From Methanoculleus horonobensis (GTDB taxonomy: Archaea; Halobacteriota; Methanomicrobia; Methanomicrobiales; Methanoculleaceae): a stretch of 64,000 nucleotides of DNA. Position 1 is the stretch's first letter, and every line of letters starts with the position of its first letter. Of the stretch, positions 34,647 through 42,939 are shown piece after piece. Below the pieces are notes generated by a model. The model was not told the origin of the DNA. It worked only from the letters and a program-made list of their open reading frames with translations, and ran no database searches. Where the stretch lies: NCBI RefSeq assembly GCF_001602375.1, contig NZ_BCNY01000004.1, positions 1 to 64,000 on the forward strand. Reading direction: 5' to 3'. Made by a program: the position numbers and the translations under genes.

Positions 34647-35425
34647 TGTTGCGTTCGGGGATCGACCCGCTCTACGAGCGTTTCCTGAAGTGGCAGGTGA
34701 AGCACGTCCCCCGGCACATCGCGGTTATCCAGGACGGAAACCGCCGGTATGCCCGGGAACAGGGGCTCGATACGGCGGTCGGCCACCGGCTCGGAGCGGA
34801 TGCGACGGAGCAGGTTCTCGACTGGGCGTGCGAGCTCGGTGTGCAGCACATCACGCTCTACACCTTCTCCACCGAGAACTTCCGGAGGAATAGCGCCGAG
34901 CTCGAATCGCTCTTTCGCCTCTTCCGGGAGAAGTTCACTGCGGTCATGAAGGACAAGCGGGTGCATAGAAACCGCATCCGTGTGCAGATGATCGGCGATC
35001 GATCCCTCCTCCCTGCCGACCTCCTCGCGACCATAGATGCGGCGGAGGAGGCGACCCGGCACTACAGCGATTACTTCATCAACATCGCGCTCGCCTACGG
35101 CGGCCGGAACGAGATCGTGCACGCCGCCCGGTCGATCCTCGACGAGGTCCGGGAGGGTGCCATCGACCCGGCGGCCATCGACCCCGCGACCGTTGAGGCC
35201 CACCTCAACCGGGGAGCGCCCATACCCCCCGTCGACCTGATCATCCGTACCGGGAACGATTACCGGACCTCGAACTTCCTCCCCTGGCTCGCGAACGGCC
35301 ACGAGTCGGCCGTCTACTTCTGCGCCCCCTACTGGCCGGCGTTCAGGAAGATCGATCTGTTGCGGGCGATGCGGGTCTACGACCAGCGCATGCGCTTAAA
35401 AGAGCGCGTGGCCCGGCGGGCGTGA
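34646..35425 (+). CDS. uppS: Cis-prenyltransferase, catalytic subunit (undecaprenyl diphosphate synthase family)
   Basis: 259 residues. HIAVIQDGNRRYAR has the catalytic D30 and P-loop; TLYTFSTENFRR, LAYGGRNEIV and the C-terminal DLIIRTGNDYRTSNFLPW are the family's other substrate-binding blocks. The enzyme lengthens prenyl diphosphates in cis to make the polyprenyl/dolichyl carrier lipids used for protein glycosylation and envelope glycans. It ends in RVARRA and lacks the C-terminal RxG motif used by two-subunit enzymes, whereas the convergent gene at 35729-36319 has it. Confidence 0.9.
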   Translation: MLRSGIDPLYERFLKWQVKHVPRHIAVIQDGNRRYAREQGLDTAVGHRLGADATEQVLDWACELGVQHITLYTFSTENFRRNSAELESLFRLFREKFTAVMKDKRVHRNRIRVQMIGDRSLLPADLLATIDAAEEATRHYSDYFINIALAYGGRNEIVHAARSILDEVREGAIDPAAIDPATVEAHLNRGAPIPPVDLIIRTGNDYRTSNFLPWLANGHESAVYFCAPYWPAFRKIDLLRAMRVYDQRMRLKERVARRA

Positions 35426-35728
35426 TTGGTATCTGTGTAATTGGGTTATTTTGGCTGATTTGAGGCAGGCTCCTGCCCCGGCGCCTGACGGCTTCTCAAG
35501 TTCCCTGCCCCTGGCGGGGCACGCATCACCGGTTGCACCTTGCGATGCTCGAACTCCGATCAGCCCTGCGGGAACGTCGCCACTCGCACCCGACGGTGCT
35601 CGAGCTCCGCCTGCCCCTAACGGGGCACGCGTCGCTACTCGCACCCGACGGTGCTCGAACTCCTTTCCCGCACCTGGCGGTGCTCAAGCTCCGTTCCTAC
35701 GGAACGTCGCACCCTCCGGGAACGTCGT
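35426..35728. other. Spacer between convergent cis-prenyltransferase genes
   Basis: 303 bases with no gene. Almost all of it is the degenerate repeat array described at 35481-35728. The first ~50 bases, after the uppS stop, hold TTGGGTTATTTTGG, a T-rich stretch that could end transcription. Confidence 0.6.
35481..35728. repeat. Degenerate tandem repeats with variable hairpins
   Basis: Five related units start at 35481, 35535, 35586, 35641 and 35670. Each opens with a version of GCACC(C/T)GACGGTGCTCRARCTCC and most continue with a short hairpin and ACGTCGC. The hairpins differ in sequence but stay paired: TGCCCC-TGGC-GGGGCA (35506-35521), CCC-TGC-GGG (35564-35572), TGCCCC-TAAC-GGGGCA (35612-35627), CGTTCC-TAC-GGAACG (35692-35706). 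The family is the same as in the 46-bp array at 45405-45726. Confidence 0.7.
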
Positions 35729-36319
35729 TTACTTCCCGAACCGTCGGGCTCTCGACTGGAAGTCCCGGAGCGCCCGGAGGAAATCCACTTTTCTGAGCAG
35801 CGCCCAGTTGACGTCGAGGAAGAAGAGTTCGGAGTAGACCGACTGCCAGATGAGGAAGTCGGTCAGGTGGTCGCCGCCGGTCTTGATGACGAGATCCGGC
35901 TCGTAGTTGAAGGTGAGGTACGACTCCAGCACGTCTTCGTCGACCGATTCCGGATCTATCCCGTCCTCGGCCATCCTTCGCACGCACCCGGCGATCTCCT
36001 CCCTGCCGCTCTTCCCGATCGCCACCGTCACGTCCATGCCTTCGCCGGTGACCTCCTTCTCGTCGCGGTAGTGCAGGGTCAGGCGCGCGATCGAGGATAC
36101 CTCCCGGATTCGCGGGAGGCACCGCTCCAGCCGGGCGGGGTCGGCGGTGCTGATGTGGAACGTGGCGCTCTTGATCCCGAGGTCGCGGCACCACCGGGTG
36201 GCAAGGGAGAGGTTGTCCGGGGCGTCGAGCATATCCTGCTCGGTGATCATGAAGCAGACGTGCTCGGGAAGCGTCCTGAGGTCGCGGAGGAGGTACTTCT
36301 CGTAGAACCGGTAGATCAT
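35729..36319 (-). CDS. Cis-prenyltransferase-like accessory subunit (NgBR/Nus1-like)
   Basis: 196 residues. The C-terminal half aligns with the cis-prenyltransferase fold (YEPDLVIKTGGDHLTDFLIW; YSELFFLDVNWALLRKVDF). The N-terminal catalytic region is altered: where active enzymes have a DGNRR, this has HVCFMITEQDM, so the catalytic Asp is gone. It ends R193-F-G195-K, the C-terminal RxG motif of NgBR/Nus1-type partner subunits. I infer a non-catalytic partner of the enzyme at 34646-35425, as in the two-subunit cis-prenyltransferases of eukaryotes and some methanogens. Start ATG 36319 overlaps the PolX-like stop as ATGA. Confidence 0.75.
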   Translation of the reverse strand: MIYRFYEKYLLRDLRTLPEHVCFMITEQDMLDAPDNLSLATRWCRDLGIKSATFHISTADPARLERCLPRIREVSSIARLTLHYRDEKEVTGEGMDVTVAIGKSGREEIAGCVRRMAEDGIDPESVDEDVLESYLTFNYEPDLVIKTGGDHLTDFLIWQSVYSELFFLDVNWALLRKVDFLRALRDFQSRARRFGK

Positions 36320-37995
36320 GACGTCCACTCCAGCAGCGCGGATAGAGAGAGGGTGTTTAAGATGTCGTCCGGGGTGCACCAGCCCCGGCGTGCCATGAGA
36401 ATCCCGTAGCGCATGTTTGCAAATTCCCCGTTCCTGTGAGCATCCGTTCCTGCAGCCAGTTTCACTCCTTCCTTCTTGGCATGCCAGATATAAATATCCT
36501 CAAGATCGAGCCTGTGGGGCGATGCGTTGATCTCGAGGGCCGTCCCCGTCGTCGCCGCATGCGCTATAACGCGTTCGAGGTCGACGGCATACGCCGGTCT
36601 CTGGCCGAGCAGGCGGCCGGTGGGGTGACCGATGATATCGACGTGCTTGTTCTCCATCGCGGTGAGGATGCGCCGGGTCAGGACGTCCCGGTCCTGGGAG
36701 AACCCCGAATGAACCGAGGCGATCACCAGGTCGAGGTCGGCGAGAACCCTGTTCTCGTACCCGAGCGTGCCGTCGCTCCTGATATCCACCTCGCTCCCGG
36801 AGAGGAGCCTGCAGTCGTGCCGCCGGTTGATCCGCTCGATCTCCGCCTGCTGTTTTGCAAGGGCTTCAGCCCGCACCTTCGAAGAGTGGTCGGTGATCAC
36901 GATGTACTCGTAGCCCCTTCTCTCCCCCGCCTCCGCCACGTCTTCGAGCGACTGGCGGCCGTCGCTCCATGTGGTGTGGGCGTGGAGGTCGCCCCGCACG
37001 TCGGAGAGATCGACGAGGTCGGGGAGGGCGTGCCGGAGGGCAAGTTCGATCTCGCCCCGATCCTCCCGGAGTTCCGGCGGAACCGTCTCCATCCCGAGGA
37101 ACGAGAAGACCTCCTCCTCGGTTGCGAACTCCTGCAGTTGCCCGCTTGCTCTCTCGACAAGGCCGTCGGGCGTGATCCGGTAACCCTGTTCGGCCGCCAC
37201 CTGCCCGAGCCTCTCCAGGAACCCGGCCGAGCCGGTGGCGGAGAGAAGCGCCGTGCCGCACCGGCCGGGTTCGGCGAACCGGACGTCCACCCCGGCACCG
37301 CCGAGCGAGACCGAGACCGCATCGTTCTCGCGGGTCACCGCACCTCCGGTGGAGAGAGTCTCTGCGACTGCGTTCCGGTCACCGGCAACGACGATCGCGA
37401 GCCTCCCTACAGTGCTCGACCCCCGCCGGTAACTCCCCGCAATCGTGTACCGGCCGTCGGGGAGGATCGCCGCCACCCCCGCGAGCACCGCGTCGGCCTG
37501 CGGGCGGGTCATCCGGTTCGACCTCTTCCGGAACTGTTCGATGCCGCGCTTGATCGTCTCCTCCTTCTTTGCTCCGAACCCGGAGAGCACCCTGAGCCGG
37601 TGCCCCTTCACCGCCTGCTCCAGGTCGTCCAATGTTCGGATCCCGAGTTTCTTGTAGAGGACGTGCAGCGTCTTCGGCCCCACCCCGGAAACGCCGAGCA
37701 GTTCGACGACCGATCCGGGTATGGCCGACTGGAGATCTATCAGTTCCCCGAACGTACCGGTGGCGGCGATCTCGCGGATCTGCCGGGCAATCCTCTCTCC
37801 TATCCCCGGGATACGGGTGAGTTCCTCCTCGTCGAGCCCGGCGACCGGGAAGGAGAGATGATCGATCTGGCGCGCCGCCCGTTCGTAGGCAGCGATCCGG
37901 TACTGATCCTCCCCCGCGATCCCGAGCAGGCGGGCCATGAACGCAAGTTGTTCGGTGACATCCCTGTTCGTGACCTGCCTCTCCGGGGTTCCCAT
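36316..37995 (-). CDS. PolX-like DNA polymerase/PHP protein with defective polymerase site
   Basis: 559 residues. Domain order is that of bacterial/archaeal PolX: helix-hairpin-helix region (1-160), polymerase beta-like nucleotidyltransferase (165-300), PHP phosphoesterase (330-559). The nucleotidyltransferase motif GSYRRG (187-192) should be followed by a DxD pair, but the sequence is VGRLAIV (196-202); only the third acidic residue (VDVR, 236-239) remains. The PHP metal sites are intact (HAHTTWSDG, ITDHS, SGSEVDI, SVHSGF, GHPTGR, GTDAHR). Polymerase activity is doubtful; phosphoesterase or nuclease activity is expected. Paralogue of 55283-57016. Upstream codons to 38190 are possible but not conserved. 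Confidence 0.83.
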   Translation of the reverse strand: MGTPERQVTNRDVTEQLAFMARLLGIAGEDQYRIAAYERAARQIDHLSFPVAGLDEEELTRIPGIGERIARQIREIAATGTFGELIDLQSAIPGSVVELLGVSGVGPKTLHVLYKKLGIRTLDDLEQAVKGHRLRVLSGFGAKKEETIKRGIEQFRKRSNRMTRPQADAVLAGVAAILPDGRYTIAGSYRRGSSTVGRLAIVVAGDRNAVAETLSTGGAVTRENDAVSVSLGGAGVDVRFAEPGRCGTALLSATGSAGFLERLGQVAAEQGYRITPDGLVERASGQLQEFATEEEVFSFLGMETVPPELREDRGEIELALRHALPDLVDLSDVRGDLHAHTTWSDGRQSLEDVAEAGERRGYEYIVITDHSSKVRAEALAKQQAEIERINRRHDCRLLSGSEVDIRSDGTLGYENRVLADLDLVIASVHSGFSQDRDVLTRRILTAMENKHVDIIGHPTGRLLGQRPAYAVDLERVIAHAATTGTALEINASPHRLDLEDIYIWHAKKEGVKLAAGTDAHRNGEFANMRYGILMARRGWCTPDDILNTLSLSALLEWTS

Positions 37996-38049
37996 GATCA
38001 CCGGTTCGTCCCCGAAACCATATAGGCGTTGATGCCCGCCGGGGGCATC

Positions 38050-38100
38050 ATCGGGGTACCCGCCACGACACGGCATGGCACCCCCGTATCGTGCCCCGAT
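38050..38100. promoter_or_regulatory. Interrupted inverted repeat upstream of the DtxR-FeoA gene (possible operator)
   Basis: Left parts ATCGGGG (38050-38056) and CACGACACGG (38064-38073) are mirrored by CCGTATCGTG (38084-38093) and CCCCGAT (38094-38100), with one mismatch and a seven-base insertion in the left arm. It lies ~20 bases before the TATA-like CCATAAACTT (38121-38130), and ATG 38154 follows 25 bases later, so the message is probably leaderless and the repeat is well placed for a repressor or activator of iron uptake. Confidence 0.45.
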
Positions 38101-38153
38101 CCCCATGGCACTACCCAAATCCATAAACTTGTAGAAGTGAAAGAAATTGTAAC

Positions 38154-38783
38154 ATGCTTCCTTCCACGTTTGAGGATTATCTCGAAGCAATCCTCACGAT
38201 CATGGAAAACGGGGGACGGGCGGCGACGCTGGAAGAGATAGCAGCAGCCCTCGATACCGGGAAGGAGACCGCCGGGACGACCGTCGCCGCTCTGGTCGAG
38301 GAAGGATACCTGGAGCGGGCGAACGACGATGCCGTCAGGCTTACCGGGAAGGGTTCGTCGGTAGCGGCGAGCGTGGCGCGGAAGCACCGCGTTCTCCAGT
38401 GTTTTTTGACGGAGATGCTCGGCGTCGATGAGGACGCGGCAAGCAGGGAGGCCTGCACGCTCGAGCACGGGATCTCCGACGAGACCATCGAGCGGCTCTC
38501 CTCCTACATGGACGGCGCCCACTCCCCGCCGGGGCGTATGGGACACTGCCGGGGGCGGGACTGCACGCTGCTCGACTGCAAGGAAGGCGATACTGTCCGG
38601 GTGGCGATGATGCGCGGCCCGCGGCGGCACCGGAGGCTGCTCGACCTCGGCATCTTCCCCGGCGAGATCGTGCTGATCCGGCGCAAGCTCCCGAACGAGT
38701 CCGTCGTCGTCAGGGTGAAAGGCTGTGATATCGCCATCAGCCCCGAGATCGCGAGATCGATCATCGTGGAGTCGTGTCCATGA
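38154..38783 (+). CDS. DtxR-family metal-dependent regulator with C-terminal FeoA domain
   Basis: 209 residues. Residues 1-65 form a winged helix (STFEDYLEAILTIMENGG; DTGKETAGTTVAALVEEGYL), 70-125 the DtxR/MntR dimerisation and metal-binding domain (ARKHRVLQCFLTEMLGVD), and 140-209 an SH3-like FeoA domain (EGDTVRVAMMRGPRRHRRLLDLGI). The fusion places the iron-responsive regulator and the FeoB activator in one chain, and the gene overlaps feoB as ATGA. It likely controls ferrous iron uptake and its own operon through the upstream inverted repeat. Confidence 0.87.
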   Translation: MLPSTFEDYLEAILTIMENGGRAATLEEIAAALDTGKETAGTTVAALVEEGYLERANDDAVRLTGKGSSVAASVARKHRVLQCFLTEMLGVDEDAASREACTLEHGISDETIERLSSYMDGAHSPPGRMGHCRGRDCTLLDCKEGDTVRVAMMRGPRRHRRLLDLGIFPGEIVLIRRKLPNESVVVRVKGCDIAISPEIARSIIVESCP

Positions 38784-40630
38784 AGTTCGCGCTGATCGGC
38801 AACCCCAGTGTCGGCAAATCCCTCATCTTCAACCAGCTCACCGGCCTCGGGGTCGAGGTGAGCAACTACCCCGGAACCACCGTCGAGCTGCAGCGGGGCA
38901 ACACCTGTTTCCAGCGCGAGATCATCGAACTCGTTGACCTGCCCGGGGTCTACTCGCTGGAAGGGAACTCGGACGAAGAAGGTCTGGTTCGCCGGTTCCT
39001 TGAGCAGCAGGACGTCGATGCGGTCATCGTGGTGGCGAACGTCACCCGTCTCGAGCGCAACCTCTACCTTCTCCTCCAGGTGGCGGAGTACGGCCTCCCG
39101 ATGGTCGTCGTGCTGAACATGGCCGACGAAGCCGCAAAACGGGGGCTTGAGATCGATCCCGGCCCGATTCACGACCTTCTCGGCGTCGAGGTGATCCTGA
39201 CGGCAGCGTCGCAGGGGAAGAACATCGACCGGATCATTCCGGCGGCTCTCGCCGCTTCGAGCCCGTCGCTGGTCGAGATCCCGTACGACCACCACATCGA
39301 GGCAGCCGTTCGGAGCCTTGGGAAGATGTTTGAGGCCGACCGCAAGGAGAGCGTCCGTGGGCTCCTCGGGTTCGGCGACAACCCGGAACTGCTCGAAGCG
39401 GCGCGGACGATCTCCGATGAGATCGAGTCCCGGCACCGGATGACGGTCGCCCAGATCATCGCGGCCAACCGGCACAACTTCGCCCACAAGATCGCCGACC
39501 TCACCCTGAAAGAGGAGGCCGAACTCCCCCAGACCGATCCGGACAGCATCCTGACGCGGCTCATCCCCGGGATGCCGATCCTTCTTTCCATCCTCATCGG
39601 GATGCTCCTCTTTGTCTTTATAGCGGGATCGTTCCTCGAAGGAATAATCGTGGAGTTCTTCGAGATCTACGCGATGCAGCCGTTCATCGAGCTCGGGCTG
39701 CCGCCGCTCGCCGAAGAACTGGGGGTATCCATCCTGCTCGCGCTCCAGGCGGGTCTCGGGATAGCGTTCCCGTACGTCTTCCTCTTCTACATCATCATCT
39801 CCGTCCTCGAGGACTCCGGGTACATGACCCGGGCGGCATTCCTCGCCGACAACGCGATGCACCGGGTCGGGATGCACGGCGGGGCGGTCATCCCCCTCAC
39901 CCTGGCGTTCGGGTGCAACGTCCCGGCCATCATGAGCATCCGGCTCCTCCGCTCCCGGCGCGAGCGGATCATCGCCTCGTTCCTGGTCACGATGGTTCCC
40001 TGCTCCGCCCGGACGGTCATCATCGCCGGGATCGTGGCCAGTTTCGTCGGCATCGCGGCGGCGTTCAGTGTATACGCCATCATCGTCGTGCTGATCCTCG
40101 CGACCGGGCTCGTCCTCTCCCGCGTGACGCCCGGCGAGCGGTTCGGGATGATCATGGAGATGGTTCCGCTCCGCTGGCCGGACCCGAAACTGGTGATGAA
40201 GAAGTCCTGGTCGCGTCTCTCGGAGTTCCTCTTCATCGCGATGCCCCTGCTCCTCGTGGGAAGCGTCGTCCTCGGGCTCCTGGAATTCTTCGGCGTCATG
40301 ACAATCTTTGAGGGGCTCATCGAGCCGTACACCATGGCCCTCCTCGGCCTTCCCGGCTACTCGGCAACGGCGCTCATCTTCGGGATCCTCCGAAAAGAGA
40401 TGGCGTTCGAGACCCTTGCCATCCTCGCGGGCACCGCCGACCTCGGGGCGGTGCTCTCGTCGCTGCAGCTCTACATATTCGCGGTCGTGACCGTCCTCTT
40501 CGTCCCCTGCCTCGCGACGATAACCGTTCTCCTGCGCGAGGTCGGCTCCAGGATCACGCTCGGGATCACGGTCTACACGGTCGCCCTCGGGCTCCTGATC
40601 GGAGGTCTTATCCACTATCTCCTGGCATAA
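38780..40630 (+). CDS. feoB: Ferrous iron transporter FeoB
   Basis: 616 residues. The cytoplasmic G domain comes first: G1 GNPSVGKS (7-14), G2 YPGTTVE, G3 DLPG, and NMAD in place of NKxD for G4. A helical spacer (about 160-250) follows, then about eight membrane helices with the two gate motifs (LAFGCNVPAI; VPCSARTVII). It imports Fe2+ using GTP. ATG 38780 is favoured over a GTG two codons earlier because it gives the ATGA overlap with the DtxR-FeoA gene. No FeoC is seen. Confidence 0.94.
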   Translation: MKFALIGNPSVGKSLIFNQLTGLGVEVSNYPGTTVELQRGNTCFQREIIELVDLPGVYSLEGNSDEEGLVRRFLEQQDVDAVIVVANVTRLERNLYLLLQVAEYGLPMVVVLNMADEAAKRGLEIDPGPIHDLLGVEVILTAASQGKNIDRIIPAALAASSPSLVEIPYDHHIEAAVRSLGKMFEADRKESVRGLLGFGDNPELLEAARTISDEIESRHRMTVAQIIAANRHNFAHKIADLTLKEEAELPQTDPDSILTRLIPGMPILLSILIGMLLFVFIAGSFLEGIIVEFFEIYAMQPFIELGLPPLAEELGVSILLALQAGLGIAFPYVFLFYIIISVLEDSGYMTRAAFLADNAMHRVGMHGGAVIPLTLAFGCNVPAIMSIRLLRSRRERIIASFLVTMVPCSARTVIIAGIVASFVGIAAAFSVYAIIVVLILATGLVLSRVTPGERFGMIMEMVPLRWPDPKLVMKKSWSRLSEFLFIAMPLLLVGSVVLGLLEFFGVMTIFEGLIEPYTMALLGLPGYSATALIFGILRKEMAFETLAILAGTADLGAVLSSLQLYIFAVVTVLFVPCLATITVLLREVGSRITLGITVYTVALGLLIGGLIHYLLA

Positions 40631-40643
40631 CTGGTATTACAAG

Positions 40644-41363
40644 ATGTACACCTACGAAACCGGCATTCCGATGATCGACAGGGAGTACGGGGGCCTGCGG
40701 GCCGCATCAAATGTTCTCCTTCTGGCGCCTCCTCTCTCCTACGCGGAGCTCCTGGCATATCGGATAGCCTCTCCCCGGTCGGGGGAATGGGCTGTCGGCA
40801 TCTCGACCGACGAGCGTGCTTCCGACGCCGTCGATGCGTTCCGCAGGTTTGGGGCCGGCAGGGGGCGGGTCGGGATCATCGACGCGGTCACGAAGAGTTC
40901 GGTGCCCACCCTGCGGGACACGGCGAGGGCTAAGTTTGTCACGAGCCCTCTCGACCTGACCAGCATGGGGATCAAGTTCTCCCGGATGGTGGAGGATATG
41001 TGGAAGGAAGGAGTGATGGCCGATCCTCCGGGCCCGATGCCTCCGCCGATCCGGCTCTGCCTCCACTCGGTCTCGACGCTTCTTATGTACGCACAGCTGG
41101 AGGTGACGTACCGGTTTCTCCATGTGATCACCAACAGGGTGAAGAAACTGGAGGGGATCGGGATCTACATCCTCAACAGCGAGTCGTTCGACGAGCGAAC
41201 CGTCGCCACGATCAAACAGTTGATGAGTACGGTCATCGAGGTGCGGGCTGAAGACGGGGGAGGGACGGTGCCGCGGGAGTTCCGCATCCTCGGCGTCCAT
41301 GGCAGGACGACCCCCTGGATCCGTTACTTCTACGATGATGGAACGCTGACATTTGATGAATGA
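40644..41363 (+). CDS. KaiC/RadA-like protein without a Walker A motif
   Basis: 239 residues with the shape of the single-domain archaeal KaiC-like RecA family: it starts [22 protein letters not shown], where active members continue GPPGTGKT. Here the loop reads [14 protein letters not shown], so the Walker A lysine is missing and ATP binding is unlikely in the normal way. A Walker B-like [14 protein letters not shown] is present but also lacks the expected aspartates. Probably a structural or regulatory pseudo-ATPase. It lies between feoB and diphthine synthase, with 13 and 64 base gaps. Confidence 0.7.
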   Translation: MYTYETGIPMIDREYGGLRAASNVLLLAPPLSYAELLAYRIASPRSGEWAVGISTDERASDAVDAFRRFGAGRGRVGIIDAVTKSSVPTLRDTARAKFVTSPLDLTSMGIKFSRMVEDMWKEGVMADPPGPMPPPIRLCLHSVSTLLMYAQLEVTYRFLHVITNRVKKLEGIGIYILNSESFDERTVATIKQLMSTVIEVRAEDGGGTVPREFRILGVHGRTTPWIRYFYDDGTLTFDE

Positions 41364-41427
41364 TGACGGAACCCGTGCAGTTGTATCCCGGCTGCGTTCT
41401 GCCCCCCGTCCCGGGAGTGAGGTACCG

Positions 41428-42180
41428 ATGCTGACGTTCGTGGGTCTCGGGCTCTACGACCTCGAGGATATATCGGTCAAAGGCCTTCTCTACGTTAGAG
41501 ACGCCGATGCTGTCTTTTTAGAGGCGTATACCTCGCGGTTGATGGGAACGGACGTCGCTGCGATGGAAGCGTTCTTTGGGAAGAAGATCCGGGTCCTCGG
41601 CCGGGAGGACGTCGAGCAGCACCCCCGCGAGATCCTTGATTGTGCCGCTGCCGGCCGGGTGGCGTTCCTGACCGGAGGAGACCCCATGGTCTCGACGACG
41701 CATGCCGACCTCCGGTTGCGGGCGGCCGCCGCCGGGATCGAGACCTCCATCATCCACGCCTCCTCCATATCGAGCGCGGTCTCGGGCCTCTCGGGCCTGC
41801 AGAACTACCGGTTCGGAAAGTCCTGTTCGGTGCCGTTCCCCGCGAAGGGCTGGTTCCCGACGGCTCCAATCGAGACGGTCGCGGCGAATCTCGCGCTCAA
41901 CCTTCATACGCTCGTCTACCTCGATATCCAGAACGATCGCTACATGCGCGTCCCGGAGGCGATCGCCGTTCTCGAGGAGATGGCGGAGAAGCGCGGCATC
42001 GAACCGCCCGCGCTCTACGTGGGGATCGCCCGGGCGGGGTCGGAGCGGCCGGTGGTTGCCGCCGGAACCGGCGCGAAGCTCAAGGAGACGGACTTCGGCC
42101 CTCCGCTCCATATCCTCGCCGTGCCGGCGGAGCTCCACCCGATGGAGCGCGAGTACCTGGAGACGTTCGCCGGCCTATGA
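41428..42180 (+). CDS. dphB: Diphthine synthase
   Basis: 250 residues of the tetrapyrrole methylase fold: [19 protein letters not shown] at the start, [20 protein letters not shown] and the [21 protein letters not shown] block typical of DphB/Dph5. It trimethylates the modified histidine of elongation factor 2 using SAM. ATG 41428 is used because the methylase fold begins there; a frame to 41353 overlaps the KaiC-like gene. Confidence 0.93.
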   Translation: MLTFVGLGLYDLEDISVKGLLYVRDADAVFLEAYTSRLMGTDVAAMEAFFGKKIRVLGREDVEQHPREILDCAAAGRVAFLTGGDPMVSTTHADLRLRAAAAGIETSIIHASSISSAVSGLSGLQNYRFGKSCSVPFPAKGWFPTAPIETVAANLALNLHTLVYLDIQNDRYMRVPEAIAVLEEMAEKRGIEPPALYVGIARAGSERPVVAAGTGAKLKETDFGPPLHILAVPAELHPMEREYLETFAGL

Positions 42181-42746
42181 TCCTCGATGACTACGGCGCT
42201 CTCTACGGAGAGGCCCTTTCCCTGGCCGGGATTGCCGTCCCGGAGGAGACCCTCCTCTACCGGGCGGCCGGGGAGGTGCTCGAGATGGCTATCGCCTATC
42301 ACGGCGACGGGTTTGCCTTTCTCCACTCGGGCGACCGGGTGAACGCCCTCGCCGCGTTTGCCTACGGGCTCGGCTGGCTCGACGCAGGTTCATACCTCGG
42401 GCTGCTCGAGCCTTCCAGTACCCACCCCCCACAGACGGTGGACGCGTGCATACCGGAATCGCAGGATTACCATCTCGAGGAGAAGACGCACCGCTACCGG
42501 CGGATGCTCGATGCGGCCCTCGCGGCGGTTGAAGCGGCGGCGGACGAGGCGAGCCCGCTTCATGCAGGAGCCGGGGAGTTCTATTCGGCGGCACGCACCT
42601 GGTATGCGGAAGGTGCGGAATACCTCGATGCGGGGGACCGTGTCGCCGCCCTCGCCCGGTTCAGTTACGGCTATGCCTGGCTCGATGCCGGCATCCGCGC
42701 GGGGCTGTTTCGGATAACCGGGGACCGGGGCCTCTTCACCGTCTAG
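42177..42746 (+). CDS. DUF357 family protein
   Basis: 189 residues, mostly helical, with two similar segments ([20 protein letters not shown] and [20 protein letters not shown]), indicating an internal duplication, each with the archaeal DUF357 signature. Function unknown. The start overlaps the dphB stop as ATGA, so it is expressed with diphthine synthase. Confidence 0.8.
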   Translation: MILDDYGALYGEALSLAGIAVPEETLLYRAAGEVLEMAIAYHGDGFAFLHSGDRVNALAAFAYGLGWLDAGSYLGLLEPSSTHPPQTVDACIPESQDYHLEEKTHRYRRMLDAALAAVEAAADEASPLHAGAGEFYSAARTWYAEGAEYLDAGDRVAALARFSYGYAWLDAGIRAGLFRITGDRGLFTV

Positions 42747-42939
42747 GATCCGGGTTTCCCGCGGATCCCCGGTTCTATCGATTTTTCGATAAAACCATCG
42801 TTAAATAGTAGCCGCACGATATTTTATTAATAAAAATTCGGGTGTTTCGCCCCCGTGTTGCCCGCGTCCGCAAACGGCTGCAGCAACAGGGGTGAGGTGG
42901 ACTGTCTGCGTGCCGTCCCCGTGCCCGGGAGCGTAGAGG
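42747..42939. promoter_or_regulatory. Promoter region of the flippase-like gene
   Basis: 193 bases without a gene. A TATA-like run (GATATTTTATTAATAAAAAT, about 42819-42838) could start a transcript near 42855, leaving a ~85-base leader before ATG 42940. Two T-rich stretches near 42780-42800 may end the dphB-DUF357 transcript. Confidence 0.4.

Noticed and set aside
36316-38190. Longer PolX-like start at 38190
   Set aside because: The extra 65 residues run across the promoter and inverted repeat of the iron operon and match nothing in the PolX family.
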